Assembly: GCF_004005475.1 (NCBI RefSeq)
Contig: NZ_RZTZ01000001.1
Coordinates: 806,001 to 870,000 of the forward strand
Length of the DNA stretch: 64,000 nucleotides
Reading direction: 5' to 3'
From: Niallia taxi
GTDB taxonomy: Bacteria; Bacillota; Bacilli; Bacillales; Cytobacillaceae
Notes under the pieces: model-generated
Databases searched by the model: none
The model's input: the letters and a program-made list of their open reading frames with translations, nothing else
Told to the model about the DNA's origin: nothing
In this document: piece by piece, positions 25,527 through 35,397 of the stretch
Position numbering within the stretch: position 1 is the first letter of the stretch
How the letters are laid out: each line of letters starts with the position of its first letter
Made by a program: the position numbers and the translations under genes

Positions 25527-27998
25527 TTACTGTGTATTTTCATCAACAGGTATCATTGATGGATTTCCATTATCATCTACACTGAACCTGAATTTTGTAC
25601 CATTAGGTGATGTCAGATACATATAATCCGCTGATAAATCTATGCGTTCTGTTATATCGTCAATCACTTCATCTGGAACAGAACCATATGACTTACTGAG
25701 GTCCACCCCATCTGGAGTTATAACATCAGACTCAATCCCATCTTCACCCACAACGCTTATGGATCCATTACCAATATAAACAGAACCACTTTCCTCTTCC
25801 GTTTCTTCAAAGGAATCTTCATCACCTGGAACATACTCATTAGATATTGCTGCAGCATCCCACGAAGCTAGATCATGCGCTTCAATTATGGATGTTAGCT
25901 TGCTGACGTATTCAGTATCTGTGGCATATCCAGCAGTCTTTATTGCCTGTGCTTGTGCTGTATAATCCGTTAATCCAATTACTGCAGCATACCTGCTGTT
26001 ATCATGGAAAAACTGGCCATGATCTAAAAGGCTGTCTGCCCAGGAGTCGTATGCTCTAAAATAAGCTGTTACATAATAAACATTTCCATTCGAATCTTGC
26101 TCTGCTGTTCTATAAGCCTTCTTCGCACCTGTCCAATTATCGAAAGCCTTTATGCCGAATAGATTGTTGCAATCAATAGTTAGTGTGGACCTACCCCAGT
26201 TACTCTCCAATGCCCCCTGAGCAGCAGTAATACTTGGCAATATTCCATGAGTATTCCACGTTTCCATAGCACCGCTTTTAATCTTATTTAAAAAACTAGT
26301 CACATAACTCGGACTAGTACTAAGAGCGCTTATAGAGAATGTTTGAGCTGTAGTGGGTGTTGATGTTGTTGTTGTTTTGATTTTTCGTGTTGTTTTAAGC
26401 CCTTTATCAGGGTCAAATTCAATATTTCCAGAAACAGCAGCAATAGCCCTCGATGCTTCCTGCAAAGAAGGTAGGTTGCCTGATAATGTGCTATTAACGC
26501 CAGATAATTGTTTGCTTAAGTTAGAAACAGATTTTCTTAATTGGTTCTGTATTTTAAGCATGTCTTTATGAGCACTACTAAAAGTTAGCGTTTGTGGTTG
26601 CCCTGTGTATGGATGCGGTGATCTAAGACTAACTAATTTCACATCACTGGATATACCTAACGGCTCGTGTATCAGTAACCATACATCTCTTACATCCACA
26701 AGTTCTTTGCCAGTGTAAATAATGTTCAATGACATATCAGGATAGTCTTGCAATTGACTCTTAGCAAACTCTAAAAGTTCGTCCTTGTCTTTAATGGTAT
26801 CGCTCGATACTGCCGGAGCCATTTTTATATCCCATTCTTTATGTGCAGGAGACAAATATGTTACAACAGCTTCATACCTGTCATCCCCCTCATTTTCAAG
26901 ATAAATATTAGCCACTGGATCATTCACTTCCAAAGTGGCTGTTTCTTGTGTATACCGAGTCTTAGTTTTCCGGACAATTTTGCCTTGTTTATTTTCTTCG
27001 TTATAGGAATCTATATGTTTAATTTTCTTCGTATTAGGATTTGTAGAATCCGTACCAGTGAATTTGATATTGCATTTGTGCTTTTTATTTTCTAATCCGC
27101 GAATTGTAACAGTTAAAGTACCACTCTTTTGACTATAGGTGGTTCCGCTTTTAGAATTAGCACCATCGACATCAACATGATATTTACCACCGAATTTAGA
27201 CTTAGCAAAGTAGACATCTACTCCTGTTCCCGTAAACTCGAAAGAAGCTGTACTGTCTTTTGTGGCTGTAACTCCATCTGTCCATTTGGATGAAAAGCTT
27301 ACCACTGATTGTGAAATGCTTTTATCAGATTTAGTATCTTTGTTTTCTTTTTCTTTACCATACGCTTTGATAAATGTTTTTATAGGAGTAATATCCTCTA
27401 CAACACTTACTTCTTTTGTGTTGTATTGATAACGGAATGTCTGTTGTACTTCTCGGTACCATTCATCTTCACTGAACAGATATAGCTTCTTATTATCGGC
27501 ATAAAAAATAGCCCCGAATGTTCCGCAGGCTATGTCATTTATTAAACTTAAAGCATCGTTTGCACTAATGCTTTCAATTGTTTTCTTTTCAAAGGTTCCA
27601 ATGATCTCATAGGTGAAACCTAGTTCATTTCCACCGATGGCGAGTTTCATTACATCATCCAGGCTGTATTCTGCAGAACTTTCTTTTGAGTTGTACTGGT
27701 AGTGGTCCTGCACCGTAAAACTTATATGTGCAGCCGTGATATCTTTCGTTTGTAATGAACCAACTACTTTAGGTGTACATTGTTTGATAATAAATTCCTG
27801 ACCGTCATAGACAATTACTGCATCTCCAGTTAATAAGTCGAAGGAGAATTTATTATACTTTGATTGAAAAACTGTGAATGTAACCTGTCGGGAAGTATTC
27901 TTAACGTAATCATAAGAAAATCCGTTGTAATCAATATCGATTAGGATTTCTTCATAAAGACCCTCCCTATCTCTAACAAGTAAGACTCCACTTTTCAC
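25527..27998 (-). CDS. Tail-associated lysin (Tal): prophage endopeptidase tail with glucosaminidase
   Basis: This 823-residue baseplate hub protein has N-terminal tail modules (about 1-480; VLLVRDREGLYEEILIDIDY, and SLNIIYTGKELVDVRDVWLL), a short coiled coil (about 490-520) and a mannosyl-glycoprotein endo-beta-N-acetylglucosaminidase-like domain (about 570-715; ITAAQGALESNWGRSTLT with the catalytic Glu, then NNLFGIKAFDNW). It cuts the cell wall during DNA injection. The GTG start follows GAGGTGA. Gene order Dit-Tal-fibre-BppU is the usual one for Firmicute siphoviruses. Confidence 0.9.
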   Translation of the reverse strand: MKSGVLLVRDREGLYEEILIDIDYNGFSYDYVKNTSRQVTFTVFQSKYNKFSFDLLTGDAVIVYDGQEFIIKQCTPKVVGSLQTKDITAAHISFTVQDHYQYNSKESSAEYSLDDVMKLAIGGNELGFTYEIIGTFEKKTIESISANDALSLINDIACGTFGAIFYADNKKLYLFSEDEWYREVQQTFRYQYNTKEVSVVEDITPIKTFIKAYGKEKENKDTKSDKSISQSVVSFSSKWTDGVTATKDSTASFEFTGTGVDVYFAKSKFGGKYHVDVDGANSKSGTTYSQKSGTLTVTIRGLENKKHKCNIKFTGTDSTNPNTKKIKHIDSYNEENKQGKIVRKTKTRYTQETATLEVNDPVANIYLENEGDDRYEAVVTYLSPAHKEWDIKMAPAVSSDTIKDKDELLEFAKSQLQDYPDMSLNIIYTGKELVDVRDVWLLIHEPLGISSDVKLVSLRSPHPYTGQPQTLTFSSAHKDMLKIQNQLRKSVSNLSKQLSGVNSTLSGNLPSLQEASRAIAAVSGNIEFDPDKGLKTTRKIKTTTTSTPTTAQTFSISALSTSPSYVTSFLNKIKSGAMETWNTHGILPSITAAQGALESNWGRSTLTIDCNNLFGIKAFDNWTGAKKAYRTAEQDSNGNVYYVTAYFRAYDSWADSLLDHGQFFHDNSRYAAVIGLTDYTAQAQAIKTAGYATDTEYVSKLTSIIEAHDLASWDAAAISNEYVPGDEDSFEETEEESGSVYIGNGSISVVGEDGIESDVITPDGVDLSKSYGSVPDEVIDDITERIDLSADYMYLTSPNGTKFRFSVDDNGNPSMIPVDENTQ

Positions 27999-28009
27999 TG
28001 TTCGTCACC

Positions 28010-28843
28010 TCACTTATTTACATAGAGAAAAGGAAAGTCAAAGGATATTTTGCTGTTTCTCAAACCCGTCAGCTCAAACTCGTTATAAATTAAAGGAGCT
28101 AAGGTAATGATTCCGTGATTTGTATCCCTTCCACAATGTTCATCGTTTAGGAAAGGATATACTCCAGTTAAAACAAGAACATCCCCTTGCTTCATCGATT
28201 TATTGTATTGGAAAACATCATTTGTGCTTTTGTTTACCAGTTTGACTGAAGAACCTACCCCACTAATGGCAATTGATAATTCGTGTCTCAATAAAGGATT
28301 GACTGTAATGTCTGAAGCATTATACACATCGAAATTACTTTGGTTTGCAAAAGCATAATTTAAGTCTTCTGCTAAAGGTAAGTTCATACCTATTTGCCAC
28401 TTTTCTTCCTCAAAAGTAAAGTCATTAAGAGTAGTGGCCCAAGACTCGCCATACCCCTTGAATACCTCAAATTCGATGGAGAAAGTAGCTGCTACAGTAT
28501 TTACTCGTGTAAAGTCCATAGGTTTTGGATGGACCAGATAACGAATACCAAGCATATCCGAACTGGATATGTAATAAGCTTCCCTTGAATAAAAAAACTG
28601 CCAAACGTCACGTATTAATAACTGGTATTCTTCAAGATCAGTACCCTTTAGAAAAAAATTGGCTGTTGCTGTTTTGGGTCCATATGTCGTATATCCGTCC
28701 AATTGGCCATCAAGTCCGCTTAGTTGCTGATAGTTAGTCGATGGTTGAGGACTGGATACAACCAACTCTAAAAACCGACATCCTAATACTTCCTCCAATG
28801 ACTGCCTATTGTTATTGCGATCTATATACAATTGCTTCTTCAA
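28010..28843 (-). CDS. Distal tail protein (Dit family)
   Basis: This 277-residue protein lies between the tape measure and the tail-associated lysin. Its N-terminal half (about 10-135) has the Dit ring-domain pattern, with KTATANFFLKGTDLEEYQLL and EAYYISSSDMLGIRYLVHP; the C-terminal half is beta-rich and may be a carbohydrate-binding-like extension. Two TTG codons compete. The one at 28843 sits nine bases from AGGAGG, while the upstream one at 28849 is only three bases away, so 28843 is preferred. The ribosome site is embedded in the last codons of the tape-measure gene. Confidence 0.88.
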   Translation of the reverse strand: MKKQLYIDRNNNRQSLEEVLGCRFLELVVSSPQPSTNYQQLSGLDGQLDGYTTYGPKTATANFFLKGTDLEEYQLLIRDVWQFFYSREAYYISSSDMLGIRYLVHPKPMDFTRVNTVAATFSIEFEVFKGYGESWATTLNDFTFEEEKWQIGMNLPLAEDLNYAFANQSNFDVYNASDITVNPLLRHELSIAISGVGSSVKLVNKSTNDVFQYNKSMKQGDVLVLTGVYPFLNDEHCGRDTNHGIITLAPLIYNEFELTGLRNSKISFDFPFLYVNK

Positions 28844-28845
28844 TA

Positions 28846-31800
28846 TCAACCACCTCCTAACTGATAATTAAGCATGCTGTATTCTGTAGCTTCATTCCGG
28901 CTTATCTGTTTGGTTAGGGCTTTATTATCTATAACCTCACTTGGTTTAAGTATCAGCCTCATGAGTAAATCGTTTTGTTTCTGTAATAAAGCTATTTGCT
29001 GGTCTTGTCTGGTAATCATTTCACTCCAATCAGTATTGCCACCGCCTGTGTTAGGCAGCTGATTAGGACGTTTGTTTCCTTGTATTTGTTTACCTGCCAA
29101 GGCTAATAGCTTCATAGCATCTGTTCTTCTGCTTGGATCCGTAGGAATAACAAATTCAGGCCAGCCACCTTCTGCAAGTTGATACATTCCAGCAGTATTG
29201 ATTAAACCACCTGTCTCATATCCAACACCTCGATATGCCTTTTCTAAGCTACCATATCTTGAAACTGCATATCTAATTGAAGCGAGTATGTTCGACATAG
29301 GGTCATAAATATCTGAGTTGTATCCTGGCATTGCATAAGCTTTAAATGTAGGGTCAATAACCTGCATCAAACCTTTTGAAGGAGTTCCTCTTTTTGCGTT
29401 GATATCCCACAAGTTTATTGCTTTAGCATTACCACCTGACTCAGTTTGCATCTGATAAAGCAACCTGTCTAAATTAGTCTGGCTATATTGTTTGGTAAGC
29501 ATCAAGGCTTTAGTAGCAATACCTGCCCATTGCTGGACACCAGCTCCACCACCTGAAGAACTTCCCATATCTCCAAACCAGTTATCCCAAGTATCCTTTA
29601 TCCAATCCTTTGCAAAATCTGCAATCATTGATAGCGGACTTCCAGTGTGTTGATTTAACCACTCAGGAATCAAACTGTCTTTCAAACTGAATTTATCTTT
29701 TGCGAAGTCCCATACAGAACCAGCTCCATCTAGGAACAAATCAAAGTAATCTCCAATTCCATTTGCATAACCAGGAAAACCATAGCTTTTTAACATTTGT
29801 TCAGTTTGCTTATTCGGAAGAACAGAAGTACCAATTGGTAAATTCGAGTGGTATTCAGGTCCCCTTGTACCTAAAAGTGTTACTCCTTTTCCTGGAACAA
29901 AAGCCAACTCTCTTCCCTCTTCACCAACTATTGCAGGTCCACCTGGGTGTCCTGAACTTGGTGTACCGTCTGCATAGGTGGCTTCAAGTTGGGCATCTTG
30001 CCTTTGTAATTTTTGACGACCATTTTCCTTTACGGTTCCCTTTTTAGCAATAGGTTCCTTACCAAATAAATCTAATATCCAGTTCACAGCACTTAAAACA
30101 CCGTTATACATACTATCCCAACCAGAAAGTATTTCACCAGTTTCCCAGTTAACTTGGTCCACATGCTCTCCAGCTTGATCTTTAGCAGCTTTAACTACTG
30201 ATGTGTGTTCATCTTGTGCAGTAGCAACGGTACTATCTCTCCTGCGCTCAGCGTCTGCAATGAGTTTATCTGCTGCTTCTTTTGAAATACTACCTGTTAT
30301 GTCCCGTCCATAAGTTATAGCAGCTATTTCTTCATTTGCCTTTTTATTAGCTTCCTCGACAACTTTATCCGTAGTTTCTTTAGAATCTGCTACATATTTT
30401 GCTGCCTTTTCTGCAGAAATGATACTAGCTTCATTTTTAAGGTTTTGCTGAATTGTTAAGTATTCATCTTTGGTTTTTGCTGTGTTTTCCAACATTATTT
30501 GATCATTAGTTAAGTCAATTTGCGCAATCCTCTCTCTAGCAGCTTGTCTTTCTGCCTCAGATTGACCTTGCATACCTTTGATTATTTCTAACTTCTTCGC
30601 TTCGTTATCTGTTACTTGTTGTCTTTCCTCTGAATAATGTTCATCAAAATCAGCAAGGGTTCTGGCTTTATCTTCATCACTTAATGTTTTATTTTGATTT
30701 AATTGTTCAACTAATTTTGCCCGTTCTTCTTGGTGCCTTGTATCTAACTGTTCAAGAATCAATTTTGTCATTTCTTGATACTTTGCAACCACATTAGCAA
30801 TGTGTTTATCAGTTACTTCTTCATTACCAGTTGCCATTTGCCACAATAGAGAGTTTGAATCAGTTTTTAATTTGTCATATTGATTCAAAACTTTTTGAGT
30901 GGATTCTGAAATTTTACCAGCAAAGATATCACTTTTGATTATTGGCTTATCCATATCTTTATCGAGAGCTATAAACCCAGCTCCTAATCCTACTAAAGCT
31001 ACGGCAGTTAAGCCTACAGGACCTGTTAACGCTCCTAAAACTCCTGTTAACCCTGCACCAGAACCAAGTAAGGGGATAAGTGGACTAACAACTTTAAATA
31101 ACGCACCTACACCTGTTGTTAAACTCCCTAATACCATCAGTGTTGGTCCTGCAGCTGCACTTACTCCAGCAATGGCAAGTATTGTTTTTTGAGTTTCTGG
31201 TGACATATCCGCAAAGGCACTAGTTACTTCCCCAATTGTAGTTGCTACTTTAGGTAATACATCCTCAGCAACACCAAGAAGAACATCGCCAACAGGTTCC
31301 ATATCCTCCACAAAATCACGCCAAACCTTTGTTGCACGAGTACCTAAATTATTTCGAAGGGCATCACTTGCCTTTTTGGTTGCACCCTCGACATTTTTCA
31401 TACCTTTGCTCGCATCTAACATTGCATTGAAGGCTTTTTCACCTAGATCTTCGAACTGTGTTCCAAAAAGCCCTACAGATGCTGCGTTCCTATCGCCTTC
31501 ATCTTTTGTTTTCTTAAGGGCTTTAATGACTTTACCGAAGGCTTTCTGGGCATCCTCGCCACCGTTATTAAATTGCTTAGTCATTTCCTTAGCATTTAAT
31601 CCAAGAGCCTCATAAGCCTCTGTACTGGACTTAGAACCGTCTTTAGCACGCAAAGAAAATTCCTTCATGGCATCGCCGACTTTATCAAGTTGGAAAGCTC
31701 CACCTTCTGCTCCAGCTTTAAACTTGGCGAACATATCATCAGCTGTCATTCCAAATTCAGAAAAATAAGTGGAGTACTCAGAAACACTATCAAGAAATTC

Positions 31801-32694
31801 CCCGCTAAAATTCAGGTTATCTTGGAAGCCCTTTGTTAAGTAATCCATCGATTCAGTTGCAGACATACCGAACTGTTCCATCATTACCTTCACAGCTCTT
31901 AGTGCTTCTTGTTGGTCTCCCCAACCACGACCTTCAAACAGTTCTAAGCCTGCATTAACATAAGAAAGATCAACCTCACTTAATTCACCTAAACTTTTGG
32001 TAACACCAGCTATCCTAGTGGAAACATCTTCAATGCTATCTCCGAATCCATCTTCCCATAGATCTTTGGCCACTCCATGCAGTTTCTTGGCTTTTTCTTC
32101 GGACAATCCTAGTTCTGCCTGAATGACACCAGAAGCCTTATCAAACTCGTATGCGACTTCCCCTGCAGCAGCTGCTGCTCCAAGTAATGGTGTTGTTAAC
32201 CCAGCAGTTAAAGTCAATCCTGCACCACTCATCTTTTTACCAACATTGGTTGCTGTTTCTCCAGCCCTGTCAATGGTTTGACTAAGTTGAGTCCATCCTG
32301 ATTCAGCCCGTCTTTGCTCTTCTCTCAATTCTGCAAGTTCGCGCTGAGTATTTGTTACATTTCGTCTTAAAGTATTTAAGGAAGCTACTTCACGGTTGTA
32401 TGCCGTTGCAGCCCTCTCTGCTTCTCTTGAACCTTCTCCATGTTGCTGAACCATTTTTTCATATTCTTGTCGAGCAGACTTTGTGATTTCTTCCTGGACT
32501 TGCAACTTACGGTTTAAACCATTAAGTTTAGTTTCAAATGAAGCGACAGAACGATCTCCTCTGTCAAAAGCAGAAAGATTAGCTCTCATTTCACTATTTA
32601 CTGTGCGTAGTCTCTCCCTTAAACCAGTTAGCCCTCTATTCAACGCAACTGTATCTAAGTCTAACCCTATCGATAAGCCAGTTATTTGTTCCAT
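28846..32694 (-). CDS. Tape measure protein with C-terminal lytic transglycosylase domain
   Basis: This 1282-residue protein sets tail length. It has an N-terminal coiled coil (about 1-130), a TP901-type core (about 160-470, with GLSEEKAKKLHGVAKDLWED), hydrophobic segments (about 485-590), a long charged helical zone (about 600-830) and a soluble lytic transglycosylase-like domain near residues 1100-1215 (QMQTESGGNAKAINLWDINA with the catalytic Glu, GLMQVIDPTFKAY, NILASIRYAVSRYG). By the rough rule of about 1.5 angstrom per residue the tail would be near 190 nm. The AGGGAGG ribosome site is clear. Confidence 0.92.
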   Translation of the reverse strand: MEQITGLSIGLDLDTVALNRGLTGLRERLRTVNSEMRANLSAFDRGDRSVASFETKLNGLNRKLQVQEEITKSARQEYEKMVQQHGEGSREAERAATAYNREVASLNTLRRNVTNTQRELAELREEQRRAESGWTQLSQTIDRAGETATNVGKKMSGAGLTLTAGLTTPLLGAAAAAGEVAYEFDKASGVIQAELGLSEEKAKKLHGVAKDLWEDGFGDSIEDVSTRIAGVTKSLGELSEVDLSYVNAGLELFEGRGWGDQQEALRAVKVMMEQFGMSATESMDYLTKGFQDNLNFSGEFLDSVSEYSTYFSEFGMTADDMFAKFKAGAEGGAFQLDKVGDAMKEFSLRAKDGSKSSTEAYEALGLNAKEMTKQFNNGGEDAQKAFGKVIKALKKTKDEGDRNAASVGLFGTQFEDLGEKAFNAMLDASKGMKNVEGATKKASDALRNNLGTRATKVWRDFVEDMEPVGDVLLGVAEDVLPKVATTIGEVTSAFADMSPETQKTILAIAGVSAAAGPTLMVLGSLTTGVGALFKVVSPLIPLLGSGAGLTGVLGALTGPVGLTAVALVGLGAGFIALDKDMDKPIIKSDIFAGKISESTQKVLNQYDKLKTDSNSLLWQMATGNEEVTDKHIANVVAKYQEMTKLILEQLDTRHQEERAKLVEQLNQNKTLSDEDKARTLADFDEHYSEERQQVTDNEAKKLEIIKGMQGQSEAERQAARERIAQIDLTNDQIMLENTAKTKDEYLTIQQNLKNEASIISAEKAAKYVADSKETTDKVVEEANKKANEEIAAITYGRDITGSISKEAADKLIADAERRRDSTVATAQDEHTSVVKAAKDQAGEHVDQVNWETGEILSGWDSMYNGVLSAVNWILDLFGKEPIAKKGTVKENGRQKLQRQDAQLEATYADGTPSSGHPGGPAIVGEEGRELAFVPGKGVTLLGTRGPEYHSNLPIGTSVLPNKQTEQMLKSYGFPGYANGIGDYFDLFLDGAGSVWDFAKDKFSLKDSLIPEWLNQHTGSPLSMIADFAKDWIKDTWDNWFGDMGSSSGGGAGVQQWAGIATKALMLTKQYSQTNLDRLLYQMQTESGGNAKAINLWDINAKRGTPSKGLMQVIDPTFKAYAMPGYNSDIYDPMSNILASIRYAVSRYGSLEKAYRGVGYETGGLINTAGMYQLAEGGWPEFVIPTDPSRRTDAMKLLALAGKQIQGNKRPNQLPNTGGGNTDWSEMITRQDQQIALLQKQNDLLMRLILKPSEVIDNKALTKQISRNEATEYSMLNYQLGGG

Positions 32695-32731
32695 TAGCTT
32701 TACCTCCCTTCTTTATAAAAAGTAAAAATCC

Positions 32732-33267
32732 TTAACCTCCGAATGCGGCAATTAAGGATTTTGTTTGTTTTGGCTTATTACGTTCTGCCATTAAATCAAT
32801 CATGAACTGATATGGCATACTTAATATTTCATTGATATCCTTACCTTGCTTCATTAAATCTCGGACAAGTTCGTCCAAATACTCTTTTTGCTTGGCTACT
32901 GAAAAGTCCTCGTCCGTTAACCCTTCTTCGCCAGCAACTTTTTTACTTCATCAGTTTGTTGTCCTTGAGTTATGAAGAAAACCTGTTGCTGTAAAGTTTG
33001 AATAGCATCTGGAGCATGCAATCCGTTCTCTAATTCCTCTTTTGTAAACTGATTCTTATAGATATCGTTTGTCACAAAATCAACCATCTTATTTACCATT
33101 TCTTTTTCATTACTAGCAGTTATTTTAGTTAATTCCAGATTAAGATCAATAGCTTGATACACCACACTCATTGGTAAAAATGCAGGAGTATAGTAAGTTG
33201 CATCAACAATTTCTCCTTCTTTAACCTCTTTAACTAATACAATTGCATTCTTTTTAAGATTCGCCAT
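32732..33267 (-). CDS. Tail assembly chaperone G/GT with programmed -1 frameshift
   Basis: The zero-frame product (33267 to 32917) is a 116-residue tail assembly chaperone (G). An A AAA AAG heptamer at 32944-32938 lets ribosomes slip -1, after which the frame stays open to a stop at 32732. This gives a 178-residue fusion (GT): 110 residues of G plus 68 of T (VAGEEGLTDEDFSVAKQKEY onward, ending LIAAFGG). Position between tail tube and tape measure is where siphoviruses keep G/GT. The T part has no start codon or ribosome site of its own, supporting the frameshift. Confidence 0.88.
32938..32944 (-). promoter_or_regulatory. Slippery heptamer for -1 frameshifting
   Basis: A AAA AAG is one of the most efficient bacterial -1 slippery sequences (as in dnaX). 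It occurs in the correct frame six codons before the zero-frame stop of G, with the -1 frame open for 68 further codons. Confidence 0.88.
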
Positions 33268-33289
33268 CTTCTGTTCCTCCTCAAGTGAT

Positions 33290-33316
33290 TTAAAAAGAGC
33301 AGGTTATTCCTGCTCT
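33290..33316 (-). terminator. Hairpin between tail-tube region and chaperone gene
   Basis: The stem AGAGCAGG/CCTGCTCT with a T-run on the minus strand overlaps the 3' end of the 113-residue gene. It probably acts as a partial terminator or RNA stabiliser that raises tail-tube levels relative to tail chaperone and tape measure. Confidence 0.7.
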
Positions 33317-33645
33317 TGAATTAAGACACGTCCAATTTTGTTTTTTGTGGATGACAATTCCTTGACTCTTTCTTCGTCCACAACTGCATCAGCTTTTCTT
33401 GGGTAGATATCACCTTTAATATAAACAGTGCCGTCCTTTAGGTCTTTGAAATCGTGGACGACTACATATTTCTTTTTAGGTTCCACTACTGGGGCTGTTT
33501 CCTCGGATGATGTAGCATCGTTTTCATTTTGAGTCGAGTCTTCTAATAATCGAAGAAGATCTTCTTTTTTCATTTTTTCATCAAAGGAGATACCTGCAGC
33601 AGTTAACTTTTCTTTGATTTCTTCTACTTTTAATGTATTAGACAT
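33304..33645 (-). CDS. Small tail-region protein with HeH/LEM-like N-terminus
   Basis: This 113-residue protein has an N-terminal helix-extended-helix (SAP/LEM-like) segment (VEEIKEKLTAAGISFDEKMK, about 7-26), an acidic linker and a beta-rich end (YVVVHDFKDLKDGTVYIKGD, then YPRKADAVVDEERVKEL). Similar two-part proteins lie next to major tail or capsid genes in Firmicute phages. Its role, perhaps tail decoration or assembly, is not known. Confidence 0.65.
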   Translation of the reverse strand: MSNTLKVEEIKEKLTAAGISFDEKMKKEDLLRLLEDSTQNENDATSSEETAPVVEPKKKYVVVHDFKDLKDGTVYIKGDIYPRKADAVVDEERVKELSSTKNKIGRVLIQEQE

Positions 33646-33648
33646 GGT

Positions 33649-34263
33649 TTATGCTCCCTCCGGTACTGTTGTTCCTGTTGGATAAGGCAAACCAAAAATC
33701 TTTTGGAATAATACGTTACGGTTTGTTGTTTGACCAGCTGGATCATATGCAAACAAAACTGATTTCTCTTTATCAAATCCTTCAACTACTCTATCCATGA
33801 ATTGAGCTGCAATCTCTTCAGTTGAGAACTCAGTTGTTTCTCCTTTTGTATTTCCAGTTACATTTGGTCTTGTGAACAATCCTTTTGGTAAACCTACATA
33901 TTCACGAGAACCATCTTCATGTGTTTTTGCAAAAACGACTGCAACATAAGGAGGGTTGTCTTCGCTACCCATAGCAGTTATTCCATCAACCACTTCAAGA
34001 CCTAACAAGTTTTGTTTATCTTGTAACGGCACCTTATGAAAACCTGCAGTAACTGCAATGTCTCCACTTGAAACGGCCATTTCTGCTGTTTTATTATCTC
34101 CGCGTGCTCGAGTAATCTCTTGCGGCATTTCCACATTAATTGTTTGTAAAAACTTTACACGCTCGATATATTCGGCAACCGTTCCTTCTCCAACCTCACC
34201 GTAATAAAATTCATCTACACCAGTAGCTGACCTATATACTTTCTCTTCTGCCAAATTACTCAC
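33649..34263 (-). CDS. Major tail (tube) protein
   Basis: This 204-residue protein sits at the usual tail-tube position between the tail terminator and the chaperone. Segments such as MAVSSGDIAVTAGFHKVPLQ, YVAVVFAKTHEDGSREYVGL and LPKGLFTRPNVTGNTKGETT are typical of phi13-type major tail proteins. It should be made in many copies to form the non-contractile tube. It starts four bases inside the end of the upstream gene (ATGA overlap). Confidence 0.88.
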   Translation of the reverse strand: MSNLAEEKVYRSATGVDEFYYGEVGEGTVAEYIERVKFLQTINVEMPQEITRARGDNKTAEMAVSSGDIAVTAGFHKVPLQDKQNLLGLEVVDGITAMGSEDNPPYVAVVFAKTHEDGSREYVGLPKGLFTRPNVTGNTKGETTEFSTEEIAAQFMDRVVEGFDKEKSVLFAYDPAGQTTNRNVLFQKIFGLPYPTGTTVPEGA

Positions 34264-34670
34264 TCCTCTTTATTTAGTGAAATCGACTTTGCGATTGTGT
34301 CGAAATCTTCTCGGTATAACTTTCCGCGAAAACGCCTTGCATCACGGAAAATTCCAGAATCATATTCTGATAGTCCACCATTTTGTCTTAACCCAAGCTT
34401 CCACAGAACTTGATGGATTCTTTCTCCAATTTGCCTAGTGGTTATTCTGTTTTTTGTCCAGACATCGATTTGATAAAGACAATCAAATGTTAGCCAAGTA
34501 TCATCAGCGAAGTCAGACGGCGCAGGAACATCCAAAGGAGCAATAATAATATAGGGTTTTTCCACTTCACCACTCTCTGGATACTCATAATACTTGATTC
34601 TATCCTCTGCTTCTTTTCCAATAAATTCATCTGCGATTAAAGCATTAAAGATAATAGCCAGGACATCCAT
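34260..34670 (-). CDS. Tail terminator / tail completion protein
   Basis: This 136-residue protein lies between the HK97 gp10-like and tail-tube genes, where the tail terminator is encoded. Its pattern (KPYIIIAPLDVPAPSDFADD, LYQIDVWTKNRITTRQIGER, then IHQVLWKLGL) matches DUF806/DUF3168-type terminators that cap the tail and join it to the head. Identification is from order and pattern. Confidence 0.75.
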   Translation of the reverse strand: MDVLAIIFNALIADEFIGKEAEDRIKYYEYPESGEVEKPYIIIAPLDVPAPSDFADDTWLTFDCLYQIDVWTKNRITTRQIGERIHQVLWKLGLRQNGGLSEYDSGIFRDARRFRGKLYREDFDTIAKSISLNKEE

Positions 34671-35062
34671 TAGAGACCTCGCCTCATTTCTCGCTTAATT
34701 GCATTTCGATAAGCCTCTTCTGCATTACGGAGAGCCCTTGCTATAGCTCCCTTTCCTTCAGGATTAGGGTTATTAACAGTTCCCCACTCGTTTAAGTGGA
34801 TAACTCTGTATCTACCCTTAGGTCCTCGCCAATGAACTTTTACTGACCTTGCTCCTCCAACTGTTGTTGGTTGAGAAATGGTTATTTCCGATATGGAAGC
34901 ACCTGTGTCTTTGAAAGACTCGAATTGTCTTTTAAGCTCTTGGACAAAAACATTTGCTCCTGCCAATAAAGCTATATCAACAATTTGCTGTGTCCTATTT
35001 GAACCAAATCGCCTCATTAGTTCTCTTTCCAGTTGTCTAATTCCTGAAATACTTACACTCAT
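34670..35062 (-). CDS. HK97 gp10-family head-tail protein
   Basis: This 130-residue basic protein matches the HK97 gp10 family: IRQLERELMRRFGSNRTQQI, VFVQELKRQFESFKDTG, HWRGPKGRYRVIHLNEWGTV and ARALRNAEEAYRNAIKREMR. It takes part in joining tail to head. It overlaps both neighbours slightly, typical of a coupled structural operon. Confidence 0.85.
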   Translation of the reverse strand: MSVSISGIRQLERELMRRFGSNRTQQIVDIALLAGANVFVQELKRQFESFKDTGASISEITISQPTTVGGARSVKVHWRGPKGRYRVIHLNEWGTVNNPNPEGKGAIARALRNAEEAYRNAIKREMRRGL

Positions 35063-35397
35063 GAGGAAACCTCTGCTACAATCCTAATTTCTCTCTTATT
35101 TCGAATATCAGGACTAACATGCTTAATGTTGAAATGTTGGCCAGCATACTCAGGTGATTGAATTGACACATAATGTTTATTAGATGGACGATACGTTCCT
35201 CTTGGATCTCTAATTTTGATTGTCAGATCAGATAGGGTCCCATTAGCTTTGGCCAACACTAAATCTTTTGTCCAAACTTCTTCAATACCAGCCCAGCATC
35301 CATAAAGAACACTTTTTATCTTTTCACCTGGTTCTGGTCCATCATTAGCTACATATTCATAAAAAGTAATCCTGGTATTGTACTGTCTTTTACTCAT
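35059..35397 (-). CDS. Head closure protein
   Basis: This 112-residue protein of the phage head closure (SPP1 gp16/HK97 gp9-like) family begins MSKRQYNTRITFYEYVANDG and shows KSVLYGCWAGIEEVWTKDLV and PEYAGQHFNIKHVSPDIRNK. It seals the portal after packaging. The ATG at 35397 sits eight bases after AGG; an in-frame GTG at 35406 is less likely. Confidence 0.85.
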   Translation of the reverse strand: MSKRQYNTRITFYEYVANDGPEPGEKIKSVLYGCWAGIEEVWTKDLVLAKANGTLSDLTIKIRDPRGTYRPSNKHYVSIQSPEYAGQHFNIKHVSPDIRNKREIRIVAEVSS

